Assembly (NCBI RefSeq): GCF_002220095.1
Contig: NZ_CP022372.1
Location: 2,948,501 to 3,012,500, forward strand
From: Bosea sp. AS-1
GTDB lineage: Bacteria; Pseudomonadota; Alphaproteobacteria; Rhizobiales; Beijerinckiaceae
Direction of reading: 5' to 3'
Length of the DNA: 64,000 bases
The notes beneath the pieces are model-generated. The model made no database searches. It was not told the origin of the DNA and worked only from the letters and a program-made list of their open reading frames with translations. Each line of letters begins with the position of its first letter. The stretch's first letter is position 1. A program made the translations under genes and the position numbers. Positions 23,414 through 32,413 of this stretch are shown in pieces.

Positions 23414-24490
23414 ATGACGGAGAAGCTGCGAGCCGAGCAGATCACCAAGCGCTACCACAACGTGGTGGCGCTCCAACCCACGACGCTCTCGATGCGCGAC
23501 GGGGAGTTCCTGACGCTGCTCGGGCCCTCCGGCTCGGGAAAGACCACGCTCTTATCCCTGATCGCCGGCCTGACCGAGCCGACGGGCGGGGATATCTGGA
23601 TCGATGGCCGGCGCGTCACCGACGAGTCCTCGGCCAAGCGCGGCTTGGGCATGGTTTTTCAGAACTATGCCCTCTTTCCGCATCTCTCGATCTACGAGAA
23701 CATTGCCTTTCCGCTGCGCATGCGTCGGATGGGAGCGCCTCAGATCGACGCCGCGGTGCGCCGGGTGCTCGAACTCGTCCATCTTCCCCACGTCGCCGAA
23801 CGCCTGCCGCGCGAGTTATCCGGAGGCCAGCAGCAACGGATCGCACTAGCACGCTGCATCGTCTACGAGCCCTCGATCATCCTGATGGACGAGCCGCTCG
23901 GCGCCCTCGACAAGAACTTGCGCGAGCACATGCAGACCGAGATCAAGCGCCTGCATGTTGAGCTCGGCATCACCATCCTCTACGTCACGCATGATCAAGA
24001 GGAGGCGCTGTCGATGTCTGACAGGATCTGCCTCATGAACAATGCGCGGGTCGAGCAGATCGGCACGCCGGCGGATCTCTACTTCAAGCCGGCCTCGGTC
24101 TTCGCGGCCGGTTTCCTCGGCGAATCCAATATCGCTCCGGCGAAAGTGCTCTCGACCGGAACGGAGACCCTGCTCGGCTCGCCAGACGGATCGACGATCA
24201 GGGTGGCGACCGGTGCCGGCCGGCGCGCCGAGGAAGAGGTCAACTGGATGGTGCGGCCTGAGCGGCTGAAGCTCATCCGTGACGGCGAAACGCATGAGAA
24301 CATCCGCCGCGGCCAGCTGCTCGGCGTCGTCTTTGCCGGAGGCTTCACCAAGATCAATGTCCGTCTGGACGACGGCACCATCCTTCTGGCGAAGGAACTG
24401 ACCTCCGCAGGTCCGTTGCCGGAACGAGGACAGACGGTCACGCTCGGGTGGTCCGCCGCCGACGCCATCGTCCTGCCGCCGGGCACGTGA
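23414..24490 (+). CDS. ABC transporter ATP-binding protein, PotA-like
   Basis: A 358-residue ATPase. Walker A GPSGSGKTT is at 37-45, Q83 in VFQNYALFPH, signature LSGGQQQR from 135, Walker B ILMDEP (D159, E160) and the H-loop VTHDQEEA. A C-terminal TOBE regulatory domain follows. It lies 11 bases after the binding protein and one base before the permease start, so it belongs to the same operon. All catalytic motifs are intact. Confidence 0.92.
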   Translation: MTEKLRAEQITKRYHNVVALQPTTLSMRDGEFLTLLGPSGSGKTTLLSLIAGLTEPTGGDIWIDGRRVTDESSAKRGLGMVFQNYALFPHLSIYENIAFPLRMRRMGAPQIDAAVRRVLELVHLPHVAERLPRELSGGQQQRIALARCIVYEPSIILMDEPLGALDKNLREHMQTEIKRLHVELGITILYVTHDQEEALSMSDRICLMNNARVEQIGTPADLYFKPASVFAAGFLGESNIAPAKVLSTGTETLLGSPDGSTIRVATGAGRRAEEEVNWMVRPERLKLIRDGETHENIRRGQLLGVVFAGGFTKINVRLDDGTILLAKELTSAGPLPERGQTVTLGWSAADAIVLPPGT

Positions 24491-24491
24491 C

Positions 24492-26318
24492 ATGACGGCC
24501 ATGTCTTCGCGAGAATACGATTCCTCTCCGCTTGCCGAGCCTGCAATGCCTGCGGTCAGGTCGCGCTTGCGTCGTGCGAGGCCGCTTTTGCCTTTGGCGC
24601 CGTTGTTCGCCTTCCTGACGATCTTCTTTTTCTTTCCCGTCGGGCAAATCCTGTCGCTGTCGGTGTTCGGCGCAGACGGCGCCTTCACGTCCGCCAACTT
24701 CACCAAAGCCTTCTCGGACCCACTCTACTTCGACGTCCTGCTGATCACCTTCAAGATCGCCGGATGGACCACGGCGATCTCGGTGGTCGGCGGGTTTCCG
24801 GTCGCCTATTATCTGGCGAATGCAGCTCCCAAAAGCCGGAACGCGCTGCTGATCTGGGTTCTCCTGCCGTTCTGGACCAGCTTCCTGGTGCGGACCTTCG
24901 CCTGGATGATCCTTCTGGGCCGAAACGGAGCGGTCAATCAGCTTCTGCTGGCACTCGGCATCGTCGACGCGCCCGCCTCGCTGATCTTCAACCTCACCGG
25001 CACGCTCATCGGCATGTCGCATGCGATGCTGCCGCTCGCCGTCATGACGATGCTGCCGGTCATGCAGACGATCGACCGCAACCTGTCGCGCGCAGCGGAG
25101 ACGCTCGGCGCCGGGCGGGCCCAGATCTTCTGGCGCATCTATATCCCGCAATGCATGCCGGGCATCAGCGCTGCCGCGATGATGGTCTTCATCAGCTCGC
25201 TCGGCTTCTTCATCACGCCGGCCCTGCTCGGTGGCGCGCGCGAGACCATGCTGACGCAGGTGATCATCACCCAGATCCAGGAATTGCTGAACTGGCCGGC
25301 GGCGAGCACGCTCTCGGTCCTCCTGCTCGCGGCCTCGATCGTGGTCTTCGTCGCCTATGACCGCGTCGTTGGGCTTTCGAGCCTCGCCGGCGGCTCAACG
25401 GACCGTTCGGCGCGCTCGATCTCGGCATGGTCCCGTGCCCTCGACCTGCTCGGCCGGGCTGTCGTAAACGGCCTCGGTAGCCTCTGCGCCAGCTTCGGTA
25501 CTCTGCTTGCCAGACTTCTTCCGGAACGAGCGTTCCGGCGCCTTGGCGGGGGGAGCAGCCTGACGCTGTTCCTGCTCGTCGTCGCCTTCCTGCTGATTCC
25601 GACTCTGTTCGTGATCCCGGCCTCCTTCACGCCGGGCAATGCGGTCCAGGCCAATCCGAACGGCTTCTCGCTGCGCTGGTACGAGGCCGTCTTTGCCTCC
25701 ACCGACTGGACCAGCGCGGCCTGGAATTCGCTGACCGTCGGGCTCGCGTCGGGTGCCTTGGCCCTCGTCCTCGGTACGATGGCGGCCTTCGCGATGGCCT
25801 GGAATCGCTTCCCTGGCAAAACCGCCGCGCTCGCGGTGATCCTGTCGCCGCTGATCGTGCCGCGCATCGTCATCGCGGTCGCGCTCTTCTTCCTCTACTC
25901 GAAGATCGAGCTGGTCGGGACAGTGACGGGGCTGGTCATCGCCCACGCGGTGCTCGCCGTCCCTTATGTCGTCATCACCGTGATGGCGGTGCTGGCGACC
26001 TATGACCGGAGGCTCGACCAGGCTGCAGCCGTCATGGGCGCCAGCCGGTGGCAGACGCTGCGCCGGGTCACCTTGCCGATCATCAAGCCGGGGCTGCTTT
26101 CCGCCTTCCTGTTCGCCTTCGTCACCTCGTTCGACGAACTGACGGTGGCGCTGTTCCTGACGGGCGGTTCATTCAACACGCTGCCGCGCCAGATGTGGTC
26201 TGACCTGCTGCTGCAGATCAATCCGACCCTGGCGGCCGTCGCGACCCTGCTGCTGGTGCTGATGACCGGCCTCCTGTTTCTCAACGAGCGGCTCCGGCGT
26301 GCGGCCGGCCGCGGCTGA
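24492..26318 (+). CDS. Fused ABC transporter permease (PotB-PotC-like in one chain)
   Basis: A 608-residue inner-membrane protein with two binding-protein-dependent permease domains in tandem, about 30-300 and 345-605. Each has roughly six hydrophobic segments and an EAA-type loop (ETLGAGRAQIFWRIYIP in the first; AAVMGASRWQTLRRVTLP in the second). Related systems usually encode these as two separate genes, so this is a PotB-PotC type fusion. One chain should form the whole channel. The linker at about 300-345 is basic and probably cytosolic. Confidence 0.9.
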   Translation: MTAMSSREYDSSPLAEPAMPAVRSRLRRARPLLPLAPLFAFLTIFFFFPVGQILSLSVFGADGAFTSANFTKAFSDPLYFDVLLITFKIAGWTTAISVVGGFPVAYYLANAAPKSRNALLIWVLLPFWTSFLVRTFAWMILLGRNGAVNQLLLALGIVDAPASLIFNLTGTLIGMSHAMLPLAVMTMLPVMQTIDRNLSRAAETLGAGRAQIFWRIYIPQCMPGISAAAMMVFISSLGFFITPALLGGARETMLTQVIITQIQELLNWPAASTLSVLLLAASIVVFVAYDRVVGLSSLAGGSTDRSARSISAWSRALDLLGRAVVNGLGSLCASFGTLLARLLPERAFRRLGGGSSLTLFLLVVAFLLIPTLFVIPASFTPGNAVQANPNGFSLRWYEAVFASTDWTSAAWNSLTVGLASGALALVLGTMAAFAMAWNRFPGKTAALAVILSPLIVPRIVIAVALFFLYSKIELVGTVTGLVIAHAVLAVPYVVITVMAVLATYDRRLDQAAAVMGASRWQTLRRVTLPIIKPGLLSAFLFAFVTSFDELTVALFLTGGSFNTLPRQMWSDLLLQINPTLAAVATLLLVLMTGLLFLNERLRRAAGRG

Positions 26319-26349
26319 CGCCCATCGGGGCGCAATCTGGAAGGGTTCC

Positions 26350-27072
26350 ATGCGCAATAACCTTCGCAAGAAGACCTATTACGGCGTCACCGTCGGCATC
26401 CTCATGGTCAACAGCCGATTCCGGCGCTGGCCCGGCGATATCGGCCATGCCGGCACCTGGGACTTTCCGGTGCAGTACAAGATCGTCCACGACGCCGTGC
26501 CCTCGCGGATGACGGAGCTGCACCAGTCGAGCCTGCTCGAACCGTTCAAGCGGGCAGCGCAGGAGCTGATCGATGCCGGTGTCGACGGCATCACGACCAC
26601 CTGCGGCTTCCTCTCGATCTACCAGCGTGAGCTGGCGGATTTCTGCTCCGTGCCGGTTGCGACCAGCGCGCTGCTGCAAGTGCCCATGGTCGAGCGCATG
26701 CTGCCGACAGGCAAGAAGGTCGGCATCCTCACCTACAATGCCGAGGTGCTGAATGGCCCCTATCTGCGCGCCGTCGGCATCGCCGAGGACACTCCGGTCG
26801 TCGGCCTGCCGCAGACCTCCGAATTCGTCCGCAGCATCCGGGCGGGAGACGACACCGTGCCCTATGATGTGTTGCGTGAGGAGGTTCTTGCCGCCGCCGG
26901 CGAGCTTCTCAACCGGCATCCGGACGTCGGCGCCATCGTCGGGGAGTGCACCAACCTGACTCCGTTCAGCGCTGATATCTCCGAACGCTATGGCCTCCCG
27001 GTGTTCGACGCGGTCACGATGGTGAATACCTTCCATGCCGCGCTGAAGCCGCGGCGCTTCGGCACGGACTGA
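26350..27072 (+). CDS. Aspartate/glutamate racemase-family protein
   Basis: The protein has 240 residues from ATG 26350 behind GGAAGGG. The two family cysteines are present: C85 in ITTTCGFLS and C200 in VGECTNLTPF. These act as paired acid/base residues in Asp/Glu and hydantoin racemases and as single catalysts in maleate-isomerase relatives. It lies 31 bases beyond the permease gene. It could convert the imported amino compound to the stereoisomer used by the downstream oxidases; the substrate is inferred only from context. Confidence 0.82.
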   Translation: MRNNLRKKTYYGVTVGILMVNSRFRRWPGDIGHAGTWDFPVQYKIVHDAVPSRMTELHQSSLLEPFKRAAQELIDAGVDGITTTCGFLSIYQRELADFCSVPVATSALLQVPMVERMLPTGKKVGILTYNAEVLNGPYLRAVGIAEDTPVVGLPQTSEFVRSIRAGDDTVPYDVLREEVLAAAGELLNRHPDVGAIVGECTNLTPFSADISERYGLPVFDAVTMVNTFHAALKPRRFGTD

Positions 27073-27136
27073 GCATCGCCGCGATCATGGAGCGAGCTCG
27101 GACACCTGCGCCCGGCGGCGAAACGGGCAGGCCCGC

Positions 27137-28252
27137 ATGAGCGGTCCGAACAAGACGGGAATCGCCGTCATCGGCGGCGGGATCGTCGGCGCGAGCATTG
27201 CCTATGGGCTCACTGCCTGTGGCGAAGCCGTGACGCTGTTCGACGAGGGCGATATCGCCTTCCGTGCGGCGCGCGGCAACCTCGGCAATGTCTGGGTGCA
27301 GGGCAAGGGCGCCGGCGGCCCCGCCTATGCCGACCTGACGCGCCGGGCGGCTAGAGGCTGGGATGCCTTTGCACAGCAACTCGGGGCCGAAAGCGGCATC
27401 GACCTGCATTTCCGCCGGCCCGGAGCATTCTTCTTCTGCTTTTCCGATGCGGAACTGGAGCGCCGCAGCAGAATGCTTGCGGACCTCGAAGAGCAGGCGT
27501 CAGAGCCCAGCAACTTCGAGATCATGGACAATGACGGCATCCGCAAGCTGCTGCCTGAGGTGGGCCCCGCGGTCACCGGAGCAACTTTCTGCAACGACGA
27601 TGGCACCACCAATCCTTTCCATCTGCTGCGTGCGCTCATCGCGGTGTTCGAGCAGCGCGGCGACTATCGGCCCAGCCACCCCGTCACGCATGTCTCGCCG
27701 GACGGCTCGGGCTTTCGGGTGGCTACGCCGCAGGGCGATTGGCTTGCCGACCGGGTGATCCTGACCGCCGGCCTCGGCAACAAGGAGCTTGCACCGAAGT
27801 TGGGCCTGTCCGCTCCCGTCCGCCCGGTCCGGGGGCAGATTCTCGTCACGGAAAAGCTGAAACCGTTCCTGCGTTACGGAATCAGCTTCATCCGCCAAAC
27901 CGTGGAGGGTGGCATCATCTTCGGAGAATCCTCCGAGGAAGCCGGGCTGGACGATCGAACTACGCCCGGCATCATCAGGACAACGGCCCAGCGCGCCGTC
28001 GCGGCCCTGCCGCTGCTCGCTGACGCGCAGGTCGTGCGCAGCTGGGCGGCGCTGCGCGTGATGTCGCCGGACGGCATGCCTGTCTATGCCGAGTCTATGC
28101 CCCACCCAGGCGCCTTTCTGGTGACAGTCCATAGTGGGGTCACGCTTGCCCCGTTTCACGCGGGTCCGCTCGCCGCCGCCCTCTCCGCCGGCAGGCTGGA
28201 CCCGACCTGGCACCCTTTCTCATCGGATCGCTTCAGTGTTCCAGCGTCTTGA
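27137..28252 (+). CDS. FAD-dependent oxidoreductase, DAO family (HcnC/OoxB-like)
   Basis: A 371-residue flavoprotein with an N-terminal dinucleotide fold (IAVIGGGIVGASIAYGL), the ATG-like FAD segment ILTAGLGNKELAP and a C-terminal GWAALR-like SWAALRVMSPDGMPV motif. The family oxidises C-N bonds of amino acids, sarcosine, glycine or opines. The next two genes encode a small 2Fe-2S protein and an HcnB-like flavoprotein. That matches heterotrimeric amine or opine dehydrogenases such as HcnABC and OoxAB rather than a free oxidase. Confidence 0.88.
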   Translation: MSGPNKTGIAVIGGGIVGASIAYGLTACGEAVTLFDEGDIAFRAARGNLGNVWVQGKGAGGPAYADLTRRAARGWDAFAQQLGAESGIDLHFRRPGAFFFCFSDAELERRSRMLADLEEQASEPSNFEIMDNDGIRKLLPEVGPAVTGATFCNDDGTTNPFHLLRALIAVFEQRGDYRPSHPVTHVSPDGSGFRVATPQGDWLADRVILTAGLGNKELAPKLGLSAPVRPVRGQILVTEKLKPFLRYGISFIRQTVEGGIIFGESSEEAGLDDRTTPGIIRTTAQRAVAALPLLADAQVVRSWAALRVMSPDGMPVYAESMPHPGAFLVTVHSGVTLAPFHAGPLAAALSAGRLDPTWHPFSSDRFSVPAS

Positions 28253-28529
28253 TCCCATCGAATTCGACACCGCGTTCAGCTTCGGAGGAACAACCGTTCC
28301 CGCCCGCGAGGGCGAGAATCTCGCTGCGGCGATCCTGCGTGCCGGCATCAAAACCTTCCGCAGCACGCCGCGGTCCGGTGCCTCGCGCGGCCCTTACTGC
28401 ATGATGGGCGTTTGCTTCGAATGTCTCGTCACGGTGGACGGCCGCCCTAATCGGCAGGCCTGTCTTGAGACCGTCCGTGAGGGCATGATCGTCGAGCCGC
28501 AGACCGGCGCCCCGGAGCTCGGCCGATGA
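28236..28529 (+). CDS. (2Fe-2S)-binding subunit, HcnA-like
   Basis: A 97-residue protein beginning at GTG 28236, overlapping the preceding flavoprotein by 17 bases. Four cysteines fit a plant-type 2Fe-2S site: C55, C60, C63 and C76 (GPYCMMGVCFEC, then RQAC). It should pass electrons between the two flavoprotein subunits. Its stop overlaps the ATG of the next gene (ATGA), a typical coupled arrangement for subunits of one complex. Confidence 0.85.
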   Translation: MFQRLDPIEFDTAFSFGGTTVPAREGENLAAAILRAGIKTFRSTPRSGASRGPYCMMGVCFECLVTVDGRPNRQACLETVREGMIVEPQTGAPELGR

Positions 28530-29923
28530 GCGGCCCGTTCGATGTCGCGATCATCGGCGCAGGACCGGCCGGCATGGCCGCCGCCGTCACGGCTCGTGAA
28601 CACGGGTTGAGCTGCGTCGTGTTCGACGAGGCCGGTGGGCCGGGCGGCCAGATCTATAGAGGAATCAAGGAGCGGCCGGAACAGGACCGCCGATCCATCC
28701 TGGGGCCGGACTACTATGCCGGCCTCACACTCGCCGAAGCGTTCGGGCGCTCCGGCGCCGACCACCGCCCCGGGACGATGGTCTGGTCCGTGGCCGAGGG
28801 CGAGATCCATTGGCGCTCCCGCGGCGGTTCCGGCGTCACCCCGGCACGCCGGATCATCGCCGCGGCCGGAGCGATGGAACGCCCCTTCCCCCTCCGCGGC
28901 TGGACGCTGCCCGGCGTGATGACCGCGGGCGCAGCCCAGATCCTGCTGAAATCTGCCGGGCTCGTGGAGGACGATATCGTCTTCGTCGGCTGCGGCCCGC
29001 TGCTCTATCTCGTCGCCGCGCAATATTGTCGTGCCGGGCATCCGCCACGGTTGATCATCGAGACGACGCCGCGAAAGAATCTCGCTGCGGCGCTTCCTCA
29101 TCTCCCACGCGCTCTTCTGGCAGCCTCGTATCTGTCGAAAGGCCTTGGCCTGATCCGAGAACTGCGTGCCGCAGGCGTACGCATCGAGCGCGGCGTGGAA
29201 CAGGTCGAGATCGAGGGCGAGGATGCCGTTCGCGGCGTGAAATGGCGCATCGGCAAGAGCTGGCATCACGCCGAGGCAAGCCGCATCGCACTTCATCAAG
29301 GGGTCATTCCCAATGTGAATCTCGCCATGGCGTTGCGGTGCCAGCATGTCTGGGACGATCGGCAACGCTGTTGGCGCCCCGAACTCGATGACTGGGGGCG
29401 CTCCAGTCAGCCCTGGCTCTGGATCGGAGGCGACGAGGCTGGCGTCGCCGGTGCCATTTCTGCCCGCCTGAACGGCGCGCTCATCGCGCTCGACGTCGCC
29501 CGCGATCTCGCGGCAATCGATGAACGGGAGCGTGACAGGGCAAGCACCCCTCTCCGCGCGGCCCTGAAGCGCGACCGCGCGATCAGGCCCTTTCTCGAGG
29601 CGCTCTATCGGCCGGCCGATGCCTTCGTCGCACCTCAGGCCGACGATATCGTCGTCTGTCGCTGCGAAGAGGTGACGCGCGGCGAGATCGCGCAGGTGGT
29701 CAAGGAAGGCGCCGCCGGCCCCAACCAGGCAAAAGGTTTCCTGCGTTGCGGCATGGGCCCCTGCCAGGGCCGAATGTGCGGGCATACGATCACGGAGACG
29801 ATGTCCTTGCTGAGCGGGCGAAGCCAGCAGGAGATCGGCTATTTCCGGCAGCGCATGCCGATCAAGCCGATCACGGCGGGCGAGATCGCCGCGGCTGCCG
29901 AGCCCGATGGCGGGTCGATGTGA
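28526..29923 (+). CDS. FAD/NAD(P)-binding oxidoreductase, HcnB/OoxA-like
   Basis: A 465-residue protein. The N-terminal FAD fold is VAIIGAGPAGMAAAVTA; a second nucleotide-binding region lies near residue 150 (IVFVGCGPLL). The C-terminal BFD-like segment from about 375 carries cysteines (VCRCEEVT, then LRCGMGPCQGRMCG) for another iron-sulfur centre. It is probably the large partner subunit of the DAO-type and 2Fe-2S proteins encoded just upstream. Together they would oxidise an amino compound to an imine, which RidA could then hydrolyse. Confidence 0.88.
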   Translation: MSGPFDVAIIGAGPAGMAAAVTAREHGLSCVVFDEAGGPGGQIYRGIKERPEQDRRSILGPDYYAGLTLAEAFGRSGADHRPGTMVWSVAEGEIHWRSRGGSGVTPARRIIAAAGAMERPFPLRGWTLPGVMTAGAAQILLKSAGLVEDDIVFVGCGPLLYLVAAQYCRAGHPPRLIIETTPRKNLAAALPHLPRALLAASYLSKGLGLIRELRAAGVRIERGVEQVEIEGEDAVRGVKWRIGKSWHHAEASRIALHQGVIPNVNLAMALRCQHVWDDRQRCWRPELDDWGRSSQPWLWIGGDEAGVAGAISARLNGALIALDVARDLAAIDERERDRASTPLRAALKRDRAIRPFLEALYRPADAFVAPQADDIVVCRCEEVTRGEIAQVVKEGAAGPNQAKGFLRCGMGPCQGRMCGHTITETMSLLSGRSQQEIGYFRQRMPIKPITAGEIAAAAEPDGGSM

Positions 29924-29958
29924 GCCCGGCCACAGATTGAATCGACGACAGCGTCTGA

Positions 29959-30966
29959 ATGCCTCTCCCCGACCTCGATATCAATCTGCTGCGCGCCTTC
30001 GTCGCGGTCGTCGACAGCGGCAGCTTCACCGCTGCTGCTTCGACCGTCGGGCGAACGCAGTCGGCGGTCAGCCAGAAGATGACACGTCTGGAGTCTCTGG
30101 TCGGCAGCCGGATCTTCGAGCGCAGCTCGCGCTCCCTGACGCTGACGCAGACCGGTGAGCGGCTGCTTGCCGCCGCGCGCAGCATGATCGAAGCCAATGA
30201 CGACCTGCTGAGGAGCCTGCGTACGCCCTCGGCCGCATTACGGCTCGGCATTGCGGAGGACTTCCTGCCGGGGCTGCTTTCAGCCACGCTTGCGCGCTTC
30301 GTTCAGGCCCACCCCGACACCCGGATCGAGCTGACCACGGGATTGAGCTGCGACATTGTCGCGAGCTATCAGGCCAAACGTCTCGACGCCGCCATCATCC
30401 GGCAAAATGCCGGTGCCGGAGCTGGCCGCCTGATCTGGCGGGAGCCGGTCTGCTGGATGGCCGCCCGGTCTCATAAGCCCACCGGGGCGCCGGCACAGCT
30501 CGTCATGCTGCCCAAGCCGTGCTTCTACCGAACCGCGATGATCGATGCGCTTGGCAAGATCAATCGCGACTGGATCGCGAGTTGTACGTCCAGCAGCCTG
30601 ACGGGCGTGCAGGCGGCCGTGGCTGGGGGCCTCGGCGTGACGGCGCTGGGACGATCCTTCCTGACCGACGAAATGCAAGAGTTGACCGACAGTGCGAGGT
30701 GGCCGGCGCTTCCTGCGGCCGAGATCGCGCTCCTCTCCGAAGGTGGCCATTGCAGCCACCTCGTCGAGGCCTTTATGACGTTCCTGACGGAGAAGCTCAG
30801 CCTCGCCAACCCGACGAGAGACGCCGGGGCCACCTCATTCGATCGAGATCACGACCTTCCCACGCACCTTGCCGGCGCCCAGAAGGGCATGAGCCTCACC
30901 CGCTGTTTCCAGGGTGAAGCGGTCGGGATCGACCAGCGGCCTGAGCTTGCCGCCATCCACCAGTGA
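29959..30966 (+). CDS. LysR-family transcriptional regulator
   Basis: A 335-residue protein. The N-terminal helix-turn-helix is typical (LLRAFVAVVDSGSFTAAAS, then RTQSAVSQKMTRLE), followed by a ligand-binding domain. The last 42 residues or so are antisense to the convergent dehydrogenase gene (overlap 30835-30966) and do not resemble a LysR end, so the reading frame may have been extended by loss of an earlier stop. It follows the catabolic genes and may be a second regulator of them. Confidence 0.87.
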   Translation: MPLPDLDINLLRAFVAVVDSGSFTAAASTVGRTQSAVSQKMTRLESLVGSRIFERSSRSLTLTQTGERLLAAARSMIEANDDLLRSLRTPSAALRLGIAEDFLPGLLSATLARFVQAHPDTRIELTTGLSCDIVASYQAKRLDAAIIRQNAGAGAGRLIWREPVCWMAARSHKPTGAPAQLVMLPKPCFYRTAMIDALGKINRDWIASCTSSSLTGVQAAVAGGLGVTALGRSFLTDEMQELTDSARWPALPAAEIALLSEGGHCSHLVEAFMTFLTEKLSLANPTRDAGATSFDRDHDLPTHLAGAQKGMSLTRCFQGEAVGIDQRPELAAIHQ

Positions 30967-31818
30967 CGCCAACCTGCGCAAAATCTCGCCGTGCCGCTCC
31001 CGCCCGGGGCCGCGCAGCATCGGAAGCAGCATGAAGACCGCATGCAACGTCAGCGCCTTGGCATGCATGTCCGAAAGATCGGCGGTGGTTCGCGCGCTGG
31101 TGGTCGCGATCCGGCCACCAACAGCGGCTGCCTTGAATGAGTTGGCGAGATTGGGGCCGCCGACGGTATCGAAGATGACGTCGAAGCCCTGCCCGCCTGT
31201 CAGGCGTCCGACATAATCCGCCACCTCTTCCGAACGGTGGTCTATCGTCTCGTCGGCACCCAGCTCTCGCGCGATCGATGCCGCTTCTTCGGAACTGACC
31301 GTCGCGACGACCCTGGCGCCGAGCTGCTTGGCGAGCTGGATCGCGACATGGCCGACGCCGCCCGTACCGCCATGGATCAGGATATGGTCGCCGGCCTTCA
31401 CACCCGCCCGTTCCATGGCATCCCAGGCCGTGATCGATACCAGCGGCAGTGCCGCTGCCTCCCGGAACGACAGGGAAACCGGCTTGGGCGCGACCAGCCG
31501 GGCGTCCGCCGCGATATATTCGGCAAGGCTGCCACCATGGCCTTTGACACCGCCGGCACAACCATAGACCTCCTCGCCAATCCGAAAGCCCGTCACTCCC
31601 GAGCCGATCGCCGCGATCGTGCCAGCAAAGTCGCAACCGAGAATAGCTGGCATCGCGGGCCCGATCGGCAAGCCTTCGCGGATCTTGAGATCGATCGGGT
31701 TGACCGACGCTGCGGCGATCTTCACGAGAAGCTGCCCTGCGGCAGGCTCCGGGCGATCGACATCTGCGAGGCTCAGCTTTTCAGGACCGCCATATTCCTT
31801 CAACAACAGCGCACGCAT
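30835..31818 (-). CDS. Zinc-independent alcohol dehydrogenase/quinone oxidoreductase (MDR family)
   Basis: The protein has 327 residues from ATG 31818 with GGAGGTGG upstream. The medium-chain dehydrogenase fold includes ASVNPIDLKIREG near the N-terminus and the NADPH-binding GGTGGVGHVAIQLAKQ. The catalytic zinc ligands of true alcohol dehydrogenases are missing, as in quinone oxidoreductases. It is convergent with, and overlaps, the LysR gene. The substrate is unknown and a link to the catabolic block is not evident. Confidence 0.88.
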   Translation of the reverse strand: MRALLLKEYGGPEKLSLADVDRPEPAAGQLLVKIAAASVNPIDLKIREGLPIGPAMPAILGCDFAGTIAAIGSGVTGFRIGEEVYGCAGGVKGHGGSLAEYIAADARLVAPKPVSLSFREAAALPLVSITAWDAMERAGVKAGDHILIHGGTGGVGHVAIQLAKQLGARVVATVSSEEAASIARELGADETIDHRSEEVADYVGRLTGGQGFDVIFDTVGGPNLANSFKAAAVGGRIATTSARTTADLSDMHAKALTLHAVFMLLPMLRGPGRERHGEILRRLASLVDGGKLRPLVDPDRFTLETAGEAHALLGAGKVRGKVVISIE

Positions 31819-32413
31819 GACCACCTCCAACCGCAGCGAGGACTGTTTGGTCACACGGGGAGCCGCGAGCCGCAAACGCATAGTTCTAATCCGAACCAAG
31901 CGGTTTTCTTATCGTCCGGATTGGGCTGCTGACGTTTGGAGAGCCTTCCGAGCCGGAATTCGGACTTTCGCGTCAACCTTGTGCAGGCCGGCGTTCATGC
32001 TCCTAGCCTCTACGGCCGGTGCCCGTTGCTGAACGCGGGATGCTCGGGCTTGGTCGCGGTGACGGCCGGATCTGGCCTGCTCTCGCGGCTGGCTGGCCGG
32101 GCGGACGTGAAGAAGAACGCGCTCAAGATCAGCAAGAAGACAAAGGTCGAGTATCGCGCAAACATAACCCCCTCGCCGAAAACCGGTCGCGAGGTGACGA
32201 TGCGGCATATCCAGTCAAATTGAATTCAATCCAAACCGTAAAATTGCTCGGGTCTGTCAAAAAAGCGCCCAAGACAGGCTTAGCGGCCGGTTAAATCGTT
32301 CCGGCCTAGCGCGAGCTGAACCCGCCTTACGGCTCTTTTGGAGTCTGGACCTGTCGTTTGCGATTGCGGCCACCGGAAGGCGCGAGTGGCCCTGGCGCAA
32401 GGACCTCCCGCCC
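31819..32413. other. Long intergenic stretch with one possible small gene
   Basis: About 595 bases between the dehydrogenase start and a lipoprotein gene. The only coding-like feature is the small ORF at 32010-32165. The part around 32220-32300 is A/T-richer than its surroundings, compatible with a promoter. No tRNA or repeat was recognised. Confidence 0.4.
32010..32165 (-). CDS. Possible small exported or membrane protein
   Basis: A 51-residue frame from ATG 32165 to TAG 32010. A GAGGGGG ribosome-site-like stretch directly precedes it. The N-terminus is MFARYSTFVFLLILSAFFFT, a short positive n-region followed by a strongly hydrophobic core, then a polar Pro-rich tail. This is the typical layout of a small secreted or single-pass membrane peptide. 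No homologue is recognised, and the call rests on this pattern alone. Confidence 0.4.
   Translation of the reverse strand: MFARYSTFVFLLILSAFFFTSARPASRESRPDPAVTATKPEHPAFSNGHRP

Noticed and set aside
17825-31818. The catabolic block as a second mobile element
   Set aside because: No integrase, transposase, flanking repeat or composition change was seen beyond attR.
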